A stretch of 64,000 nucleotides of DNA from positions 1 through 64,000 of the forward strand of contig CAKZHE010000099.1 in assembly GCA_936920195.1 (NCBI GenBank), read 5' to 3'. This document shows, piece after piece, positions 1 to 9,139 of the stretch. The notes beneath the pieces are model-generated. The model searched no databases and was not told the DNA's origin. It was given only the letters and a program-made list of their open reading frames with translations. The DNA is from an uncultured cyanobacterium. GTDB taxonomy: Bacteria > Cyanobacteriota > Cyanobacteriia > Cyanobacteriales > FACHB-T130. The stretch's first letter is position 1, and the number at the start of each line of letters is the position of its first letter. A program made the position numbers and the translations under genes.

Positions 1-53
1 CAAATTGCTCAAAAATTAACAAGGGGGTGCGATCGCTTTTTTTAAACCAATTT

Positions 54-195
54 AGGGAATAGGGAACAGGGAATAGGTAATAGGGAATAGGGAACAGGGA
101 ACAGGGAACAAGGGAACAAGGGAACAAGGGAACAAGGGAACGGGAAATTGGGGAACGGGAAATTGGGGGGAGAGGGAATAGGAAATAGAGAACAG
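54..195. repeat. Degenerate tandem repeat
   Basis: Short units of the form GGGAATA, GGGAACA and GGGAACAA are repeated head to tail, ending in two GGGAAATTGGGGAAC-like units. There are no spacers, so this is not a CRISPR array. It lies downstream of the minus-strand gene ending at 239 and is typical of intergenic low-complexity repeats in filamentous cyanobacteria. Confidence 0.85.
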
Positions 196-238
196 AGAAT
201 AGGGGATTGAATGTTTAATCCCCTATTGTCCGATTGAT

Positions 239-655
239 TTAAGGTTGGGTTTTATCAGCATGAAGCTGTTTTTTCAAGGTTTCCCATGCTGCCTTAGCTG
301 CTTCGGCTAGACGAGTGCCAAGGGCTTCAATTTCAGAGGCGATCGCTTGCCAATTCTTTTCGGCTTCTTTCTGGACGGTGTGAAATGCCTCTTGCACTCG
401 ATCTTGGCGAATCAGTTGGTCTTGCTCAATGGTTTCCCGCGCTTGGCGAATGGCATTCAGATAAGCTTCGCGAGTAATATTTCCCGCTGATTGAATTTCT
501 GATTGAGCGCGTTTTTTAATCGCATCAATTAAGGCTTTAGTTTCCCGTTTCACGTCATCAGTTTCCTCTGGTTGATCGTTTTCCACTACTACCTCAACTT
601 TGGGGGTGACTTCTACGATTGCCGATGATTCCAAATTAGAGTTTTCTGTAGTCAT
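239..655 (-). CDS. Hypothetical coiled-coil protein
   Basis: A 138-residue protein of unknown function. Residues 1-35 are acidic and low in complexity. From about residue 36 it is charged and helical, with many Glu, Lys, Arg, Ala and Gln residues, which suggests a long coiled coil. There is no signal peptide or membrane segment. It starts 27 bases after the stop of htpX on the same strand and may be co-transcribed with it. The Lys/Ala-rich C-terminus resembles histone-like or apolipoprotein-like helical proteins, but I do not assign a family. Confidence 0.75.
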   Translation of the reverse strand: MTTENSNLESSAIVEVTPKVEVVVENDQPEETDDVKRETKALIDAIKKRAQSEIQSAGNITREAYLNAIRQARETIEQDQLIRQDRVQEAFHTVQKEAEKNWQAIASEIEALGTRLAEAAKAAWETLKKQLHADKTQP

Positions 656-681
656 TTTAACTGCTCCTGTATTTTGATGGT

Positions 682-1566
682 TTAGAAACTAGACAAAGAA
701 GGGGAATTCGTTCCCGACAATTCCATTTCTACCTGCCGCAAGTTTTCGATGCGAGCAGCCACGGAAGGGTGCGTAGAGAATAAGTTGCTCAGAAACTGCC
801 CCGAAAAAGAGTTGATAATTAATAGGGGCGCAAAAGCTGGATTGCCTGTCATAGGCATCTGTTTGGCACTGCTTTCTAATCTTTGCAATGCTCTGGCTAA
901 GGCGCGGGGATTACCTGTTAGTTTAGCAGCCCCAGTATCGGCAGCAAACTCGCGGGTGCGGGAAATGGCCAACTGAATAACGGTGGCAGCAACAGGAGCC
1001 AAAATCATGGTTAGCAGTAAAACAAGGGGATTTGCCCCTTCGCCGTCATCGCGGGAGTTGCCAGTAAACCAGAAACTGTAACTCACCATTTGGGCGAGAA
1101 AATAAATGGTTCCGGCAATGGTAGCAGCAACGGCTTGGGTCAGGGTATCTCGATTGTAAACGTGGCTGAGTTCGTGGGCAATGACAGCTTCTAATTCATC
1201 CGGTGGCAGTAGGTTAATAATCCCTTCCGTTACTGCCACGGCAGCGTGTTCGGGATCTCTTCCGGTGGCGAAGGCATTGGCAGCAGGACTAGGCACGATA
1301 TAAATGGCTGGTGTGGGGAGACTGGCTTTATTGCTCAGTTTTTTCACCATTTGATATAGTTCTGGAGCTTGACTAGGAGTAACAGGTTGCGCTCCGTAGG
1401 CGGCTAAGGCAATCTTGTCTGAATAGTACCAAGCTCCCAGGTTGGATACTGCGGCTAACAATAATCCAATGGTTGCGCCTCCCCAACCGCCAATCAGCCA
1501 ATAGCTAGCGGTAATTAGCAGGGCGCTTAATAAACCTAGTAGTGCGACAGTTTTAATTTGGTTCAC
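682..1566 (-). CDS. htpX: HtpX-like M48 membrane zinc metalloprotease
   Basis: A 294-residue M48 family peptidase, which in this family degrades damaged membrane proteins. Two hydrophobic N-terminal segments (about residues 5-48) and two further ones (about 145-200) fit the HtpX topology. The zinc motif HELSH is at residues 131-135, and a downstream SRTREFAAD motif supplies the third, glutamate ligand. The start is GTG at 1566 with GGAG a few bases upstream. Length and motifs match the family, so the call is secure. Confidence 0.93.
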   Translation of the reverse strand: MNQIKTVALLGLLSALLITASYWLIGGWGGATIGLLLAAVSNLGAWYYSDKIALAAYGAQPVTPSQAPELYQMVKKLSNKASLPTPAIYIVPSPAANAFATGRDPEHAAVAVTEGIINLLPPDELEAVIAHELSHVYNRDTLTQAVAATIAGTIYFLAQMVSYSFWFTGNSRDDGEGANPLVLLLTMILAPVAATVIQLAISRTREFAADTGAAKLTGNPRALARALQRLESSAKQMPMTGNPAFAPLLIINSFSGQFLSNLFSTHPSVAARIENLRQVEMELSGTNSPSLSSF

Positions 1567-1844
1567 TCTACTTCACTCCTTTTTAAGCGATTAGGCTATT
1601 GCGATCGCTTTGTCATCGAACATTTCCTTTATTCTAGCGATCCTCTTTCCATCGCCTAGGGTGGGGAAGCACCCTATCCGGTACGGGTTAGCACACTGCC
1701 AATTTTCAGGAAAAATCTGGCTGAGAATGGATATTTGCTCAAAATCTCTTCTTTATCTGGTGGTTTTGAGGGGCGATTGTCCCGCCAGACGTTATAATAC
1801 TGCTATCTAAATCACTGCCGTAGTATTTACAAAAGAGAAAATAT

Positions 1845-3545
1845 ATGGAAATTGAATTTGCTTTATCTAATTTCAAAGGGTTTAAGCAAACGGAGCCAAT
1901 TCAATTAAAGCCTCTGACCGTCCTCTGCGGGATTAACAACTCTGGGAAAAGTTCAATTCTTCAGAGTTTATTATTGATGAAACAATCATGCGTCGATGAG
2001 ATTCAAACAAGCATTGATATGCCACCGCCACTAATTTTTAATGGCAATTATGTTAATCTAGGCGAATGGAATGATGCAATTTATAAACATTTGGCATCAG
2101 AAAAAATGGGGTTTAATTGGAGATTAAAAAGAAAGATCGAAGCATTGCCATTTATTGAATCAAAACCTCAAGAAATCGAAGTTGAAATAGACGTAAAAAT
2201 TGAATTAGATAAAAATCTTGAGAATTCCCTAGCAATCAGTAATTTTATTTTCAGAGATTCCCAAGAAAATTTTCTATTTGAGCTTATTAGGTGTGGCGAA
2301 CATAATATATACAATTTCAAGCTGGAGAGAATTTATGTTCGAGAATTGTTGATGCAGTTAGCACAATATTATTTTGAATTTTATCGATACCAATCTTCCA
2401 ATGAAATATTTAGTGCAAACAACATTAATAACATTAATAAAATACATGAAACAATAGATATTTTTAATCAAGACAAATTACTGAAAGATATGATTGTAGA
2501 CGAATTTATTTTTAAGAATCTAAAAGTTGAATTTATAGGAATTTTTCCGCGCATATTAAGTGGTGATAATATTGCAACACAAAATAAAAATTTTCTCAAT
2601 GAAATTAAAGAAAAGTTTAAAGGATTAGACTTACTAGAAGATTTTATAGCTATTATTATTAATAGTTTAGATGCCAATGACGATAAAAATATTATTGATG
2701 CTGCAAAAAAAATATTTCCAGCTAATATTGCTATCAACTATTTCTATATGTCTATGGTCAAATTTTTTAGAAATTTTTGGTCTAGATTGAGATATTTAGG
2801 TCCTATACGCGAAGCCCCAAAACGCTTTTATTTATTTGACAATCCTAGAAATGTCAATATTGGTATTCGCGGGGAAAATACCCCATTAATTTTGGCTGTT
2901 GAACAAAATCATAAAATACCTCAATACTATCGATGTATTTATGAAGCAAAACGGATCAAAGAATACGAACTAATCGAATCCGATCTCATGTTGACAGCAG
3001 TCAACTGGTGGGTATCTGAATGTATGCAGTTGCCTGAAATAAAATCTGTTGGAAATTTTAAAGGAGCTATTAATCAAGTTCAGTTGGAATCTTCAGGCAT
3101 ACCAGTATATCTTCCAGATGTCGGTTTTGGAGTTAGCCAAATCCTGCCAATTATAGTAGAATGTTTGCGATCGCCAGCAGGAGAAACCATCATCCTAGAG
3201 CAACCAGAAATACACTTGCATCCTTCTTTACAATCAAAGCTGGCTGATTTTTTAATCTGCATGGCGAAGTCTGGCAAAAATTTAGTAGTAGAAACCCACA
3301 GCGAACATTTAATTAATCGACTTTGTTTGCGAATTGCCCAGGAAGAATCAAATGCTATCAAAGATCTGACCAACATTCTTTTTGTCAGTTTCGACAAAGA
3401 TCGGGAATGTTCGACGATTACACCAATAGTAATCAATGATTTTGGAGAAATTGAAAATTGGCCTGTGGGTTTCTTTGACGAAAATGATTCGAGAGAATTG
3501 ATCGCGGCAACTTTGAAAAAACGGAGAAATCATTCTAGCAAATGA
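1845..3545 (+). CDS. AAA (SMC/OLD-like, DUF3696-type) ATPase
   Basis: A 566-residue ABC/SMC-type ATPase. The Walker A motif GINNSGKSS is near residue 29. The C-terminal half carries the signature stretch FGVSQILP, Walker B TIILEQPEIHLHP and the switch histidine in VVETHSEH, an arrangement I know from DUF3696/OLD-like ATPases. Such proteins often power two-gene defence systems with a separate effector. The gene is clearly AT-richer than its neighbours, which suggests acquisition. Its stop overlaps the next start (ATGA), so the two genes are probably translated together. A role in defence is inferred from architecture only. Confidence 0.85.
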   Translation: MEIEFALSNFKGFKQTEPIQLKPLTVLCGINNSGKSSILQSLLLMKQSCVDEIQTSIDMPPPLIFNGNYVNLGEWNDAIYKHLASEKMGFNWRLKRKIEALPFIESKPQEIEVEIDVKIELDKNLENSLAISNFIFRDSQENFLFELIRCGEHNIYNFKLERIYVRELLMQLAQYYFEFYRYQSSNEIFSANNINNINKIHETIDIFNQDKLLKDMIVDEFIFKNLKVEFIGIFPRILSGDNIATQNKNFLNEIKEKFKGLDLLEDFIAIIINSLDANDDKNIIDAAKKIFPANIAINYFYMSMVKFFRNFWSRLRYLGPIREAPKRFYLFDNPRNVNIGIRGENTPLILAVEQNHKIPQYYRCIYEAKRIKEYELIESDLMLTAVNWWVSECMQLPEIKSVGNFKGAINQVQLESSGIPVYLPDVGFGVSQILPIIVECLRSPAGETIILEQPEIHLHPSLQSKLADFLICMAKSGKNLVVETHSEHLINRLCLRIAQEESNAIKDLTNILFVSFDKDRECSTITPIVINDFGEIENWPVGFFDENDSRELIAATLKKRRNHSSK

Positions 3546-4522
3546 GAAAGTATATTGATCCGGTATATTTAGTCGTCAATGAACAGGCATGGATAAATAG
3601 ATCCTATGCGGAAATATTTGAATCTTTAAATGAAATCCTCAATCGTATAGAAGATGTTGAAAGAGAGACGAATACTTTAAATAAGATTGTCAGGTTTAAG
3701 ATGAGTGGAGAGTTACAGTCTAAGATTTATTCTCATAATCCTTGGCTCAACAATCCTGAAATTCCAGAATTCTATGTGAGGTTATTTCAGCGAGATATTT
3801 TTCCAAACTTATTCCGAAGAATTGATTTCTGCCCAAATGCGGATTTGTGTACTTACATTGAAGCAAGGGATCAGATTTGGAATTTTAGCAATAGCTTAGT
3901 ACCAGAAGATGTTTTAACCGATTGGTCCGATCTTATTGGTGGATGTTTGTCTTGTAGCGCTGAAGATTCGTTATGTGTAATTAGTCCGGTTTGCCATCCA
4001 ACAATTATAGACGATCAAAGTGGTTTGTCACTGGATCGTTTTCGTGTCACCCATGAGGTAGATGAATTGTTTGATATACAAGATTTTTTGTCTGCAAGTA
4101 TTTTTAGAGATAATTATTACGCAAAGGCAATTAAAGCGGCAGTCCAAATTCACTATCATCAAAAAGTTATTTGTGGGCTTTGGAGAGGTGGATTGCAACC
4201 TCAAGATTACGAATTTAATGATTCCTTCTGGCAAACTATAAAAAGAGCTAAATTTATAGAAGAAGATCGTGTTTATAAAGAAAAGTTTATCAATTCTATA
4301 ACTCAAGTTGTTTACAATTTAGATGGGCTAAACATCGGCACGCACGTTTATCAAGGAGAAAAAATTAGGGTTAATAATAAAAAATATCCTAAATATAGTG
4401 TTGATGTGTTTAAAATGGGTCAAGGAACTAGGGATAATAGATGTTCCAGAATATTTTATTGTAAGATTGAAAATAAAATTCATTTTTATGAGTTTGATCC
4501 AGATCGTCATGCAGGCGAATAA
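3542..4522 (+). CDS. Unknown partner of the AAA ATPase (possible effector)
   Basis: A 326-residue protein coupled to the ATPase gene by an ATGA overlap and sharing its AT-rich composition. I recognise no family. It has cysteine-rich stretches (CPNADLC; GGCLSCSAEDSLC followed by VCH) that could bind metal. Its basic C-terminal third (from about residue 245) ends in FYEFDPDRHAGE and could be a small nuclease-like domain. No signal peptide or membrane segment is seen. By analogy with ATPase-plus-effector pairs it may be the toxic component, but this is inference from gene order. Confidence 0.7.
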   Translation: MRKYIDPVYLVVNEQAWINRSYAEIFESLNEILNRIEDVERETNTLNKIVRFKMSGELQSKIYSHNPWLNNPEIPEFYVRLFQRDIFPNLFRRIDFCPNADLCTYIEARDQIWNFSNSLVPEDVLTDWSDLIGGCLSCSAEDSLCVISPVCHPTIIDDQSGLSLDRFRVTHEVDELFDIQDFLSASIFRDNYYAKAIKAAVQIHYHQKVICGLWRGGLQPQDYEFNDSFWQTIKRAKFIEEDRVYKEKFINSITQVVYNLDGLNIGTHVYQGEKIRVNNKKYPKYSVDVFKMGQGTRDNRCSRIFYCKIENKIHFYEFDPDRHAGE

Positions 4523-4547
4523 CGATAAATGATTAGTGGAATATGAT

Positions 4548-4674
4548 CAGGACTTACGCAAGGACTTATTGTCATCCTGAGCGAAACGCAGTGTAGCGAA
4601 GGATCTCGGAGATTCTTCACTTCGCTATCGCTCCGTTCAGAATGACAGAATCTGGTTAAAATGCGTAAGTCCTG
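4548..4674. mobile_element. MITE-like inverted-repeat element
   Basis: A 127-bp sequence bounded by perfect 13-bp terminal inverted repeats, CAGGACTTACGCA and TGCGTAAGTCCTG. The interior is a further imperfect palindrome (GTCATCCTGAGCG against CGTTCAGAATGAC). It has no coding capacity, and no clear target duplication could be read. It sits just after the ATPase/partner cassette. Confidence 0.8.
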
Positions 4675-4741
4675 CTAAGTATAGATTTTGCGCGATCGCC
4701 GTTATTTTGGGGAGAGGATCGACCGCCGTTGCCGATGCGGA

Positions 4742-5956
4742 TTACCGAATTCTCTGTTGCCACCAGGTGAGCAGTTTTGGCGGCAGCCGTTGTTTCAGTT
4801 GGGTTTTCCAGGATTGGAGTTGGGCAATCTGGCGGTTGCGGTTAATGGTGGTTTCGAGGGCTTTTACCCAGGAATCTTGAATTTTAGCAGCTTTGGCGGC
4901 GGCAAGAATCGGGTCAAGTTCGGTAAGTTGGTCTTCTTTAATCCCCCGAAGGGCTAAAATCTGGGCATCGGTAATATCTTGGGGAAAGCAGGCTGGTAAA
5001 GGGATACCCTGGAGGCGAAAACCCAGAATTGTCCGGACGCATTTTTCACATTTACCACAATTACTGTCTTGGCGAAGCTCTGCGAGCGCGCTAGCGCTAT
5101 CGCCTTCCCAGCAAACTCGGAGATTTTCTAACGCTTCCGGCCATTGAGCAAGTTCTCGGATTTTATCCAGACGATCGAATCCGGCGGCATCGTGAATAAT
5201 TTCAAAGTTATGGCTAGATAATAAAGGATCGGTAATGGGATTGGAACCGTAGGGGATTAATAAGGCCGAATAAATTGCCGAACTCCCAATTAATCCGGTT
5301 CGATAGCCCCCCTGTAATAGCATCATACTAGAGGCGATCGCTGTCCCAAAGGCATCTTCCCAATTCACCGGAAGTTGGCGAAAGTTGGTTTTCATCAAGA
5401 TCAGTTCTACCCCTAAACTGGCAAGCATGGTTTTGGACTTGGCAGCGGCGGCGGCAAATACTGCGGGTTTTTCTAGGGGAATATCAAATCCGCCTACCAT
5501 TAACCCCGCATCAATAGGGCGTTTTAATCTGCCATTATTCCCCGTTTGGTGTTGCCAGACGGTAAAACAACTATCAACGCCACCGGAAAAGGCGGCAATT
5601 GTGGCGTTGGATGAATTAATTGGTAATTCTGCTTCAACTTCGGCGGCGATGTCAATCAATTGGTAAAGTTGGGGATGCCAGCAATGCCAAGCAATTTGAA
5701 ATTCAGTTAAATTTCGTAGCAAGGAAGGGGAAACTGCTCCCCGAACTGCTAAATTTACTCTTTGTTTCATGGCAAAGAGGATGATGGCGACCACAAAAGG
5801 ATCGCAATTGGGGCTTAAAAGGCGATTGTACTCTTCTGGGACGCTATACCATAGGTTAAACCGCGACTGATTGGGCAATTCAATCGTAGCGCTGAGGGTA
5901 ATATTCCCATGCGCTAAAATTGGTTCTTCTTGCCAAAGATGAATTTGTTCGATCAC
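4742..5956 (-). CDS. PP-loop ATPase (QueC/adenine-nucleotide alpha-hydrolase-like)
   Basis: A 404-residue protein with the PP-loop motif SGGVDS at residues 124-129. In this superfamily the motif binds ATP and adenylates a substrate. A cluster NCGKCEKC at residues 299-306 resembles the zinc site of QueC-type enzymes. The first 110 residues are an extra domain of unknown role. The substrate cannot be told from the sequence; tRNA or nucleobase modification or an NTP-dependent ligase are possible. It diverges from the MetF-like gene starting 26 bases away. Confidence 0.75.
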   Translation of the reverse strand: MIEQIHLWQEEPILAHGNITLSATIELPNQSRFNLWYSVPEEYNRLLSPNCDPFVVAIILFAMKQRVNLAVRGAVSPSLLRNLTEFQIAWHCWHPQLYQLIDIAAEVEAELPINSSNATIAAFSGGVDSCFTVWQHQTGNNGRLKRPIDAGLMVGGFDIPLEKPAVFAAAAAKSKTMLASLGVELILMKTNFRQLPVNWEDAFGTAIASSMMLLQGGYRTGLIGSSAIYSALLIPYGSNPITDPLLSSHNFEIIHDAAGFDRLDKIRELAQWPEALENLRVCWEGDSASALAELRQDSNCGKCEKCVRTILGFRLQGIPLPACFPQDITDAQILALRGIKEDQLTELDPILAAAKAAKIQDSWVKALETTINRNRQIAQLQSWKTQLKQRLPPKLLTWWQQRIR

Positions 5957-5981
5957 GCTGCCGAATTAAAGATCCCATATC

Positions 5982-6914
5982 ATGTCTCACGATTCTACTC
6001 TAATGTCTAATATTTCTGGTTTAAGCGGGTTTCGCCAAGCTGTGCAAGCTGGGGAATTTTTAATTACAGCTGAAGTAGCTCCGCCGAAGGGTGGCAATCC
6101 AGCGGAAATGCTTCAAATGGCGCAATTGCTGAAGGGCAGAGTTCACGCTGTTAATATTACTGATGGTAGTCGAGCAGTGCTGCGGATGTGTCCCTTGGCA
6201 GCGGCAATTATTTTATTACAACAGGGGATTGAACCAATTTGTCAAATGGCTTGTCGCGATCGCAATCGGATTGGTTTACAAGCGGATTTGATGGGAGCGC
6301 AAGCTTTGGGGATTCGGAATATTCTCGCTTTAACTGGCGATCCTGTCAAGGCGGGGGATCATCCCCAAGCCAAACCTGTTTTCGATCTGGAAGCCATCCG
6401 GCTGTTACAATTAATTCGGAAGATGAATAATGGGTTGGATAGTAACGATCGTCCTTTGACTGATGGGGCAACAAGTTTGTTTGCGGGAGCGGCTGTAGAT
6501 CCTCAATCTGCTAGTTGGTCTGGGTTACAAAGTCGGTTTGAAAAAAAGTTAGCAGCAGGGGCAGAATTTTTCCAAAGTCAATTAATCTCCGATTTTGATT
6601 TGTTGGCAAAGTTTATGCAGGAAATTGCAGCGGGTTGTAATAAACCTATTTTGGCAGGGGTGTTTTTATTAAAGTCGGCTAAAAATGCTAAATTTGTGAA
6701 TCGTTGCGTACCGGGAGTGACTATTCCCGATCGTATTATTAACCGTTTAGAAAAGGCCAAAGATCCCTTACAGGAAGGGGTAGCGATCGCCTCTGAACAA
6801 GTTAAATTGGCCCGGGAACTTTGTCAAGGGGTTCACCTGATGGCGGTGAAGCGAGAAGACTTGATTCCCCAAATTCTCGATTTAGCAGGGATTTCTCCTT
6901 TAGCTAATAGGTGA
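5982..6914 (+). CDS. Methylenetetrahydrofolate reductase-family protein
   Basis: A 310-residue MetF-type TIM-barrel flavoenzyme. The family reduces 5,10-methylene-THF to 5-methyl-THF for methionine synthesis. Diagnostic segments are the N-terminal FLITAEVAPPKG, the ITDGSRAV region, MACRDRNRIGLQADLMGA and ILALTGDP. A start at 5982 or at the in-frame ATG at 6003 is possible. I give no symbol because close paralogues of metF exist. Confidence 0.85.
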   Translation: MSHDSTLMSNISGLSGFRQAVQAGEFLITAEVAPPKGGNPAEMLQMAQLLKGRVHAVNITDGSRAVLRMCPLAAAIILLQQGIEPICQMACRDRNRIGLQADLMGAQALGIRNILALTGDPVKAGDHPQAKPVFDLEAIRLLQLIRKMNNGLDSNDRPLTDGATSLFAGAAVDPQSASWSGLQSRFEKKLAAGAEFFQSQLISDFDLLAKFMQEIAAGCNKPILAGVFLLKSAKNAKFVNRCVPGVTIPDRIINRLEKAKDPLQEGVAIASEQVKLARELCQGVHLMAVKREDLIPQILDLAGISPLANR

Positions 6915-6942
6915 AATTCCAATACAAGAACGCAAAAGTTCG

Positions 6943-7003
6943 TAAGTTCGTAGTTGGGCTTCAGCCCTAATCCGGAGAGGGCTAAAGCCCAACTACGAAC
7001 TTA
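6943..7003. repeat. Dispersed palindromic repeat, copy 1
   Basis: Arms of about 26 bp with one mismatch, built around CGTAGTTGGGCTT and its complement, form a strong hairpin. It lies between two convergent genes, where it could terminate transcription. Four more copies occur in the window (8423, 30214, 34950, 44373). Confidence 0.9.
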
Positions 7004-7029
7004 GTTAACTGAACTGTATTGGGTGAAAT

Positions 7030-8208
7030 TCAAGTTTTCAGCAAGTTGAGAATTTCCAAGGCAGCGCGATCGCATACTCCCGGCTCTCCTAATAATTCTC
7101 GCATTTCTTGATAATCTGTCAAGGTTTTTTGACGACGTTCCTGATTAAACAGCAATTCTAAGGAAGTTGCCACAATGTTTTCGGCAGTGACAGCTTCCTG
7201 TTGTAGTTCTGGGACAATTGCTTTCATATTCACCAAGTTGACTGGCGACATAAACGGAATGGCTAATTTCAACAGACGACGACCAATCCAAGCGGTAATT
7301 GAATTGAGGCGATAAATCACTAATTGCGGCACATTTAACAGGGCTAATTCTAAGTTGACAGTACCAGATTTAGTAATTGCGAGATCGGCGGCAGCTAAGA
7401 CTTCTTGGGTTTGACTAAAGACTAAGGTGGCGCGTAAATTGTAATCTTTGATTGCCTGTTCAATGATGGGGCGAAAAGCTTCTAAAGAGAGGGGAATAAA
7501 AAACCGAACTTGGGGGATTTGGGCTTGCAATTGTTGGGCAGCGGCGCAGATAACTGGTAAGAGATATTTTAGCTCCTGGGTGCGCGAGGCGGGGATGAGA
7601 GCGATCGCAATTTCATCGGAGGCGATCGCGAGCATTTTCCTCGCTTCTTCCCGTTTAGGGGCATTCTGCATCCGATCGATTAATGGATGTCCTACCCAAG
7701 TCACAGATGCGCCTTTTTTGGCAAAATAGCGAGCTTCTTCCGGGAAAATTGCTAAGATCCGATCGGTCATCCCCTTAATTAAATTCGTATTGCGCTCGTT
7801 GACTGACCATACCCATTCCTGGGGCGCAATATAATATACCACGGGAACATTTAAACCGCTGCGGCGCAGATAGCTCCCTACCCCCAAATTCGGTCCCATA
7901 TAATCAATTAGGATGGCTAAATCTGGGGGGTGTTTTTCCAGATATTTTTTGGCTTGTCGTTGTAACTGGAGGGTGGGAATAAAGTAGGGCAAAGATTCAA
8001 TAATTCCCACTGAACCAACGGCGCTGGTATCACCTAAAAGAGTTGCTCCAGCTTTCGCCATACGCTGTCCACCCAAAGCGACAATTTCCAATTCCCAATC
8101 TAGATTTGCTGCCTGTCGGTGCAGAGCGGCAATCAACAGTGAGCCTTGTAAATCGCCAGATACTTCGCCTGTGCTAATAAAAATCTTTTTGGATGAATTT
8201 TGAGCCAT
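7030..8208 (-). CDS. lpxB: Lipid-A-disaccharide synthase
   Basis: LpxB (glycosyltransferase family 19) condenses UDP-diacylglucosamine with lipid X to make the lipid A disaccharide at the inner face of the cytoplasmic membrane. The family start IFISTGEVSGDLQGS appears a few residues after the chosen ATG at 8208; an upstream in-frame ATG at 8277 would add 23 atypical residues. Further family landmarks are the YYIAPQEWVWS segment and ITKSGTVNLELAL near the C-terminus. At about 390 residues it has the usual length. Confidence 0.93.
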   Translation of the reverse strand: MAQNSSKKIFISTGEVSGDLQGSLLIAALHRQAANLDWELEIVALGGQRMAKAGATLLGDTSAVGSVGIIESLPYFIPTLQLQRQAKKYLEKHPPDLAILIDYMGPNLGVGSYLRRSGLNVPVVYYIAPQEWVWSVNERNTNLIKGMTDRILAIFPEEARYFAKKGASVTWVGHPLIDRMQNAPKREEARKMLAIASDEIAIALIPASRTQELKYLLPVICAAAQQLQAQIPQVRFFIPLSLEAFRPIIEQAIKDYNLRATLVFSQTQEVLAAADLAITKSGTVNLELALLNVPQLVIYRLNSITAWIGRRLLKLAIPFMSPVNLVNMKAIVPELQQEAVTAENIVATSLELLFNQERRQKTLTDYQEMRELLGEPGVCDRAALEILNLLKT

Positions 8209-8341
8209 GTTAGCAATAAAAAATGAATTACGAATCTTGTAGGGGCGGGTTTGGGGATGAATTTTGATTTTTACCAATAACCTTAATGAACCCGCCCCTC
8301 CTTGCGCTTGGATTTGCTCTCCATTATTTCATATTTTGAGA

Positions 8342-8383
8342 GTTTTTTTAACGCAAAGGACGCAAAGGGGGCGCAAAGTTCGC
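8342..8383. repeat. GCAAAGG-type dispersed repeat, copy 1
   Basis: A run AACGCAAAGGACGCAAAG followed by GGGGCGCAAAGTTCGC, preceded by a T-tract and a conserved TTTGAGAG. A nearly identical copy is at 9091-9131, so both flank the gene at 8502-9077. Confidence 0.85.
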
Positions 8384-8422
8384 AAAGGATGGAATGCGAG
8401 ATTCAGTAGTTACTATACGCCA

Positions 8423-8479
8423 AAGTTTGTAGTTGGGCTTGAGCCACCCGGATTAGGGCTGAAGCCCAACTACAAACTT
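8423..8479. repeat. Dispersed palindromic repeat, copy 2
   Basis: Same family as 6943-7003: AGTTTGTAGTTGGGCTT with its complementary arm. It is located just downstream of the minus-strand gene at 8502. Confidence 0.88.
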
Positions 8480-8501
8480 ACTTTTATTTGCGCTCCATTT
8501 C

Positions 8502-9077
8502 TTAAGGATTAGCATTGTTTTTGCTCGCTCGCTCAACTAGCCAATATAGGAGATAGCTAAAGGAAGCGGCGCTAAAGGAAATTAAAGCAATAATAGCATC
8601 GCGGGGTAAAATTCCATCTAGCCAACTGGCTTGAATTTTGGTTACGGGGAATTTTGGATCTAAACCGATTTGCAAGCTTTTAGTTTGGCCTGCCAAGCGG
8701 ACTTTGATGCCGGATGTTTTAGGATCTGATGATGGGGCTAGATCGATATAGTGGAGAAACTGTACTCCGGGAGGTTCCGCTTCTAGGGATTGATTAGTTT
8801 GCAAGGATTTTTCTTGTTCTGCCATTCGCACTTTGCCTTCGATAATGGTAGAAATTCGCAAATTGTCAGTAACTTTTTCGGCTTCATCTACGCGGGAGAA
8901 TTCGACGTTTTTAACTGCTAATTCACCGCGAAACCAAGAGCGATGTTTATTTTTAGTGAAGGGAAGAGTAGTTAGATAAAAGTGATTTAGTTCAGTAATA
9001 TCAAGTTCAAATTGCGGGTTGTTTGGTGTTAAAATAAACTTTATTTCTGTGGTGGTTTTTTTCTGCCCATATTTCAT
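8502..9077 (-). CDS. Hypothetical membrane-anchored protein
   Basis: A 191-residue protein with no family that I recognise. Residues 1-155 look like a beta-rich extramembrane domain. One hydrophobic segment at about 160-180 is followed by a short basic tail, so it is probably a tail-anchored membrane protein. The upstream repeat (9091-9131) separates it from the truncated gene at 9140. The two may once have formed one unit, since both seem to be envelope-associated beta-rich proteins. Confidence 0.65.
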   Translation of the reverse strand: MKYGQKKTTTEIKFILTPNNPQFELDITELNHFYLTTLPFTKNKHRSWFRGELAVKNVEFSRVDEAEKVTDNLRISTIIEGKVRMAEQEKSLQTNQSLEAEPPGVQFLHYIDLAPSSDPKTSGIKVRLAGQTKSLQIGLDPKFPVTKIQASWLDGILPRDAIIALISFSAASFSYLLYWLVERASKNNANP

Positions 9078-9090
9078 AGTTTGAGAGTTG

Positions 9091-9131
9091 TTTTTTTAAC
9101 GCAAAGGACGCAAAGGGGGCGCAAAGTTCGC
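9091..9131. repeat. GCAAAGG-type dispersed repeat, copy 2
   Basis: Near-identical copy of 8342-8383, including the preceding TTTGAGAG and T-tract. Confidence 0.85.
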
Positions 9132-9139
9132 TCAGGAGG

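Noticed and set aside
54-195. CRISPR array
   Set aside because: Units are 7-8 bases with no unique spacers. The same applies to the CCCAGTT repeat at 58063. No cas genes are seen.
1610-1810. 66-residue plus-strand frame before the ATPase
   Set aside because: No ribosome-binding site, biased composition from HIP1-rich intergenic sequence, no similarity to known proteins.
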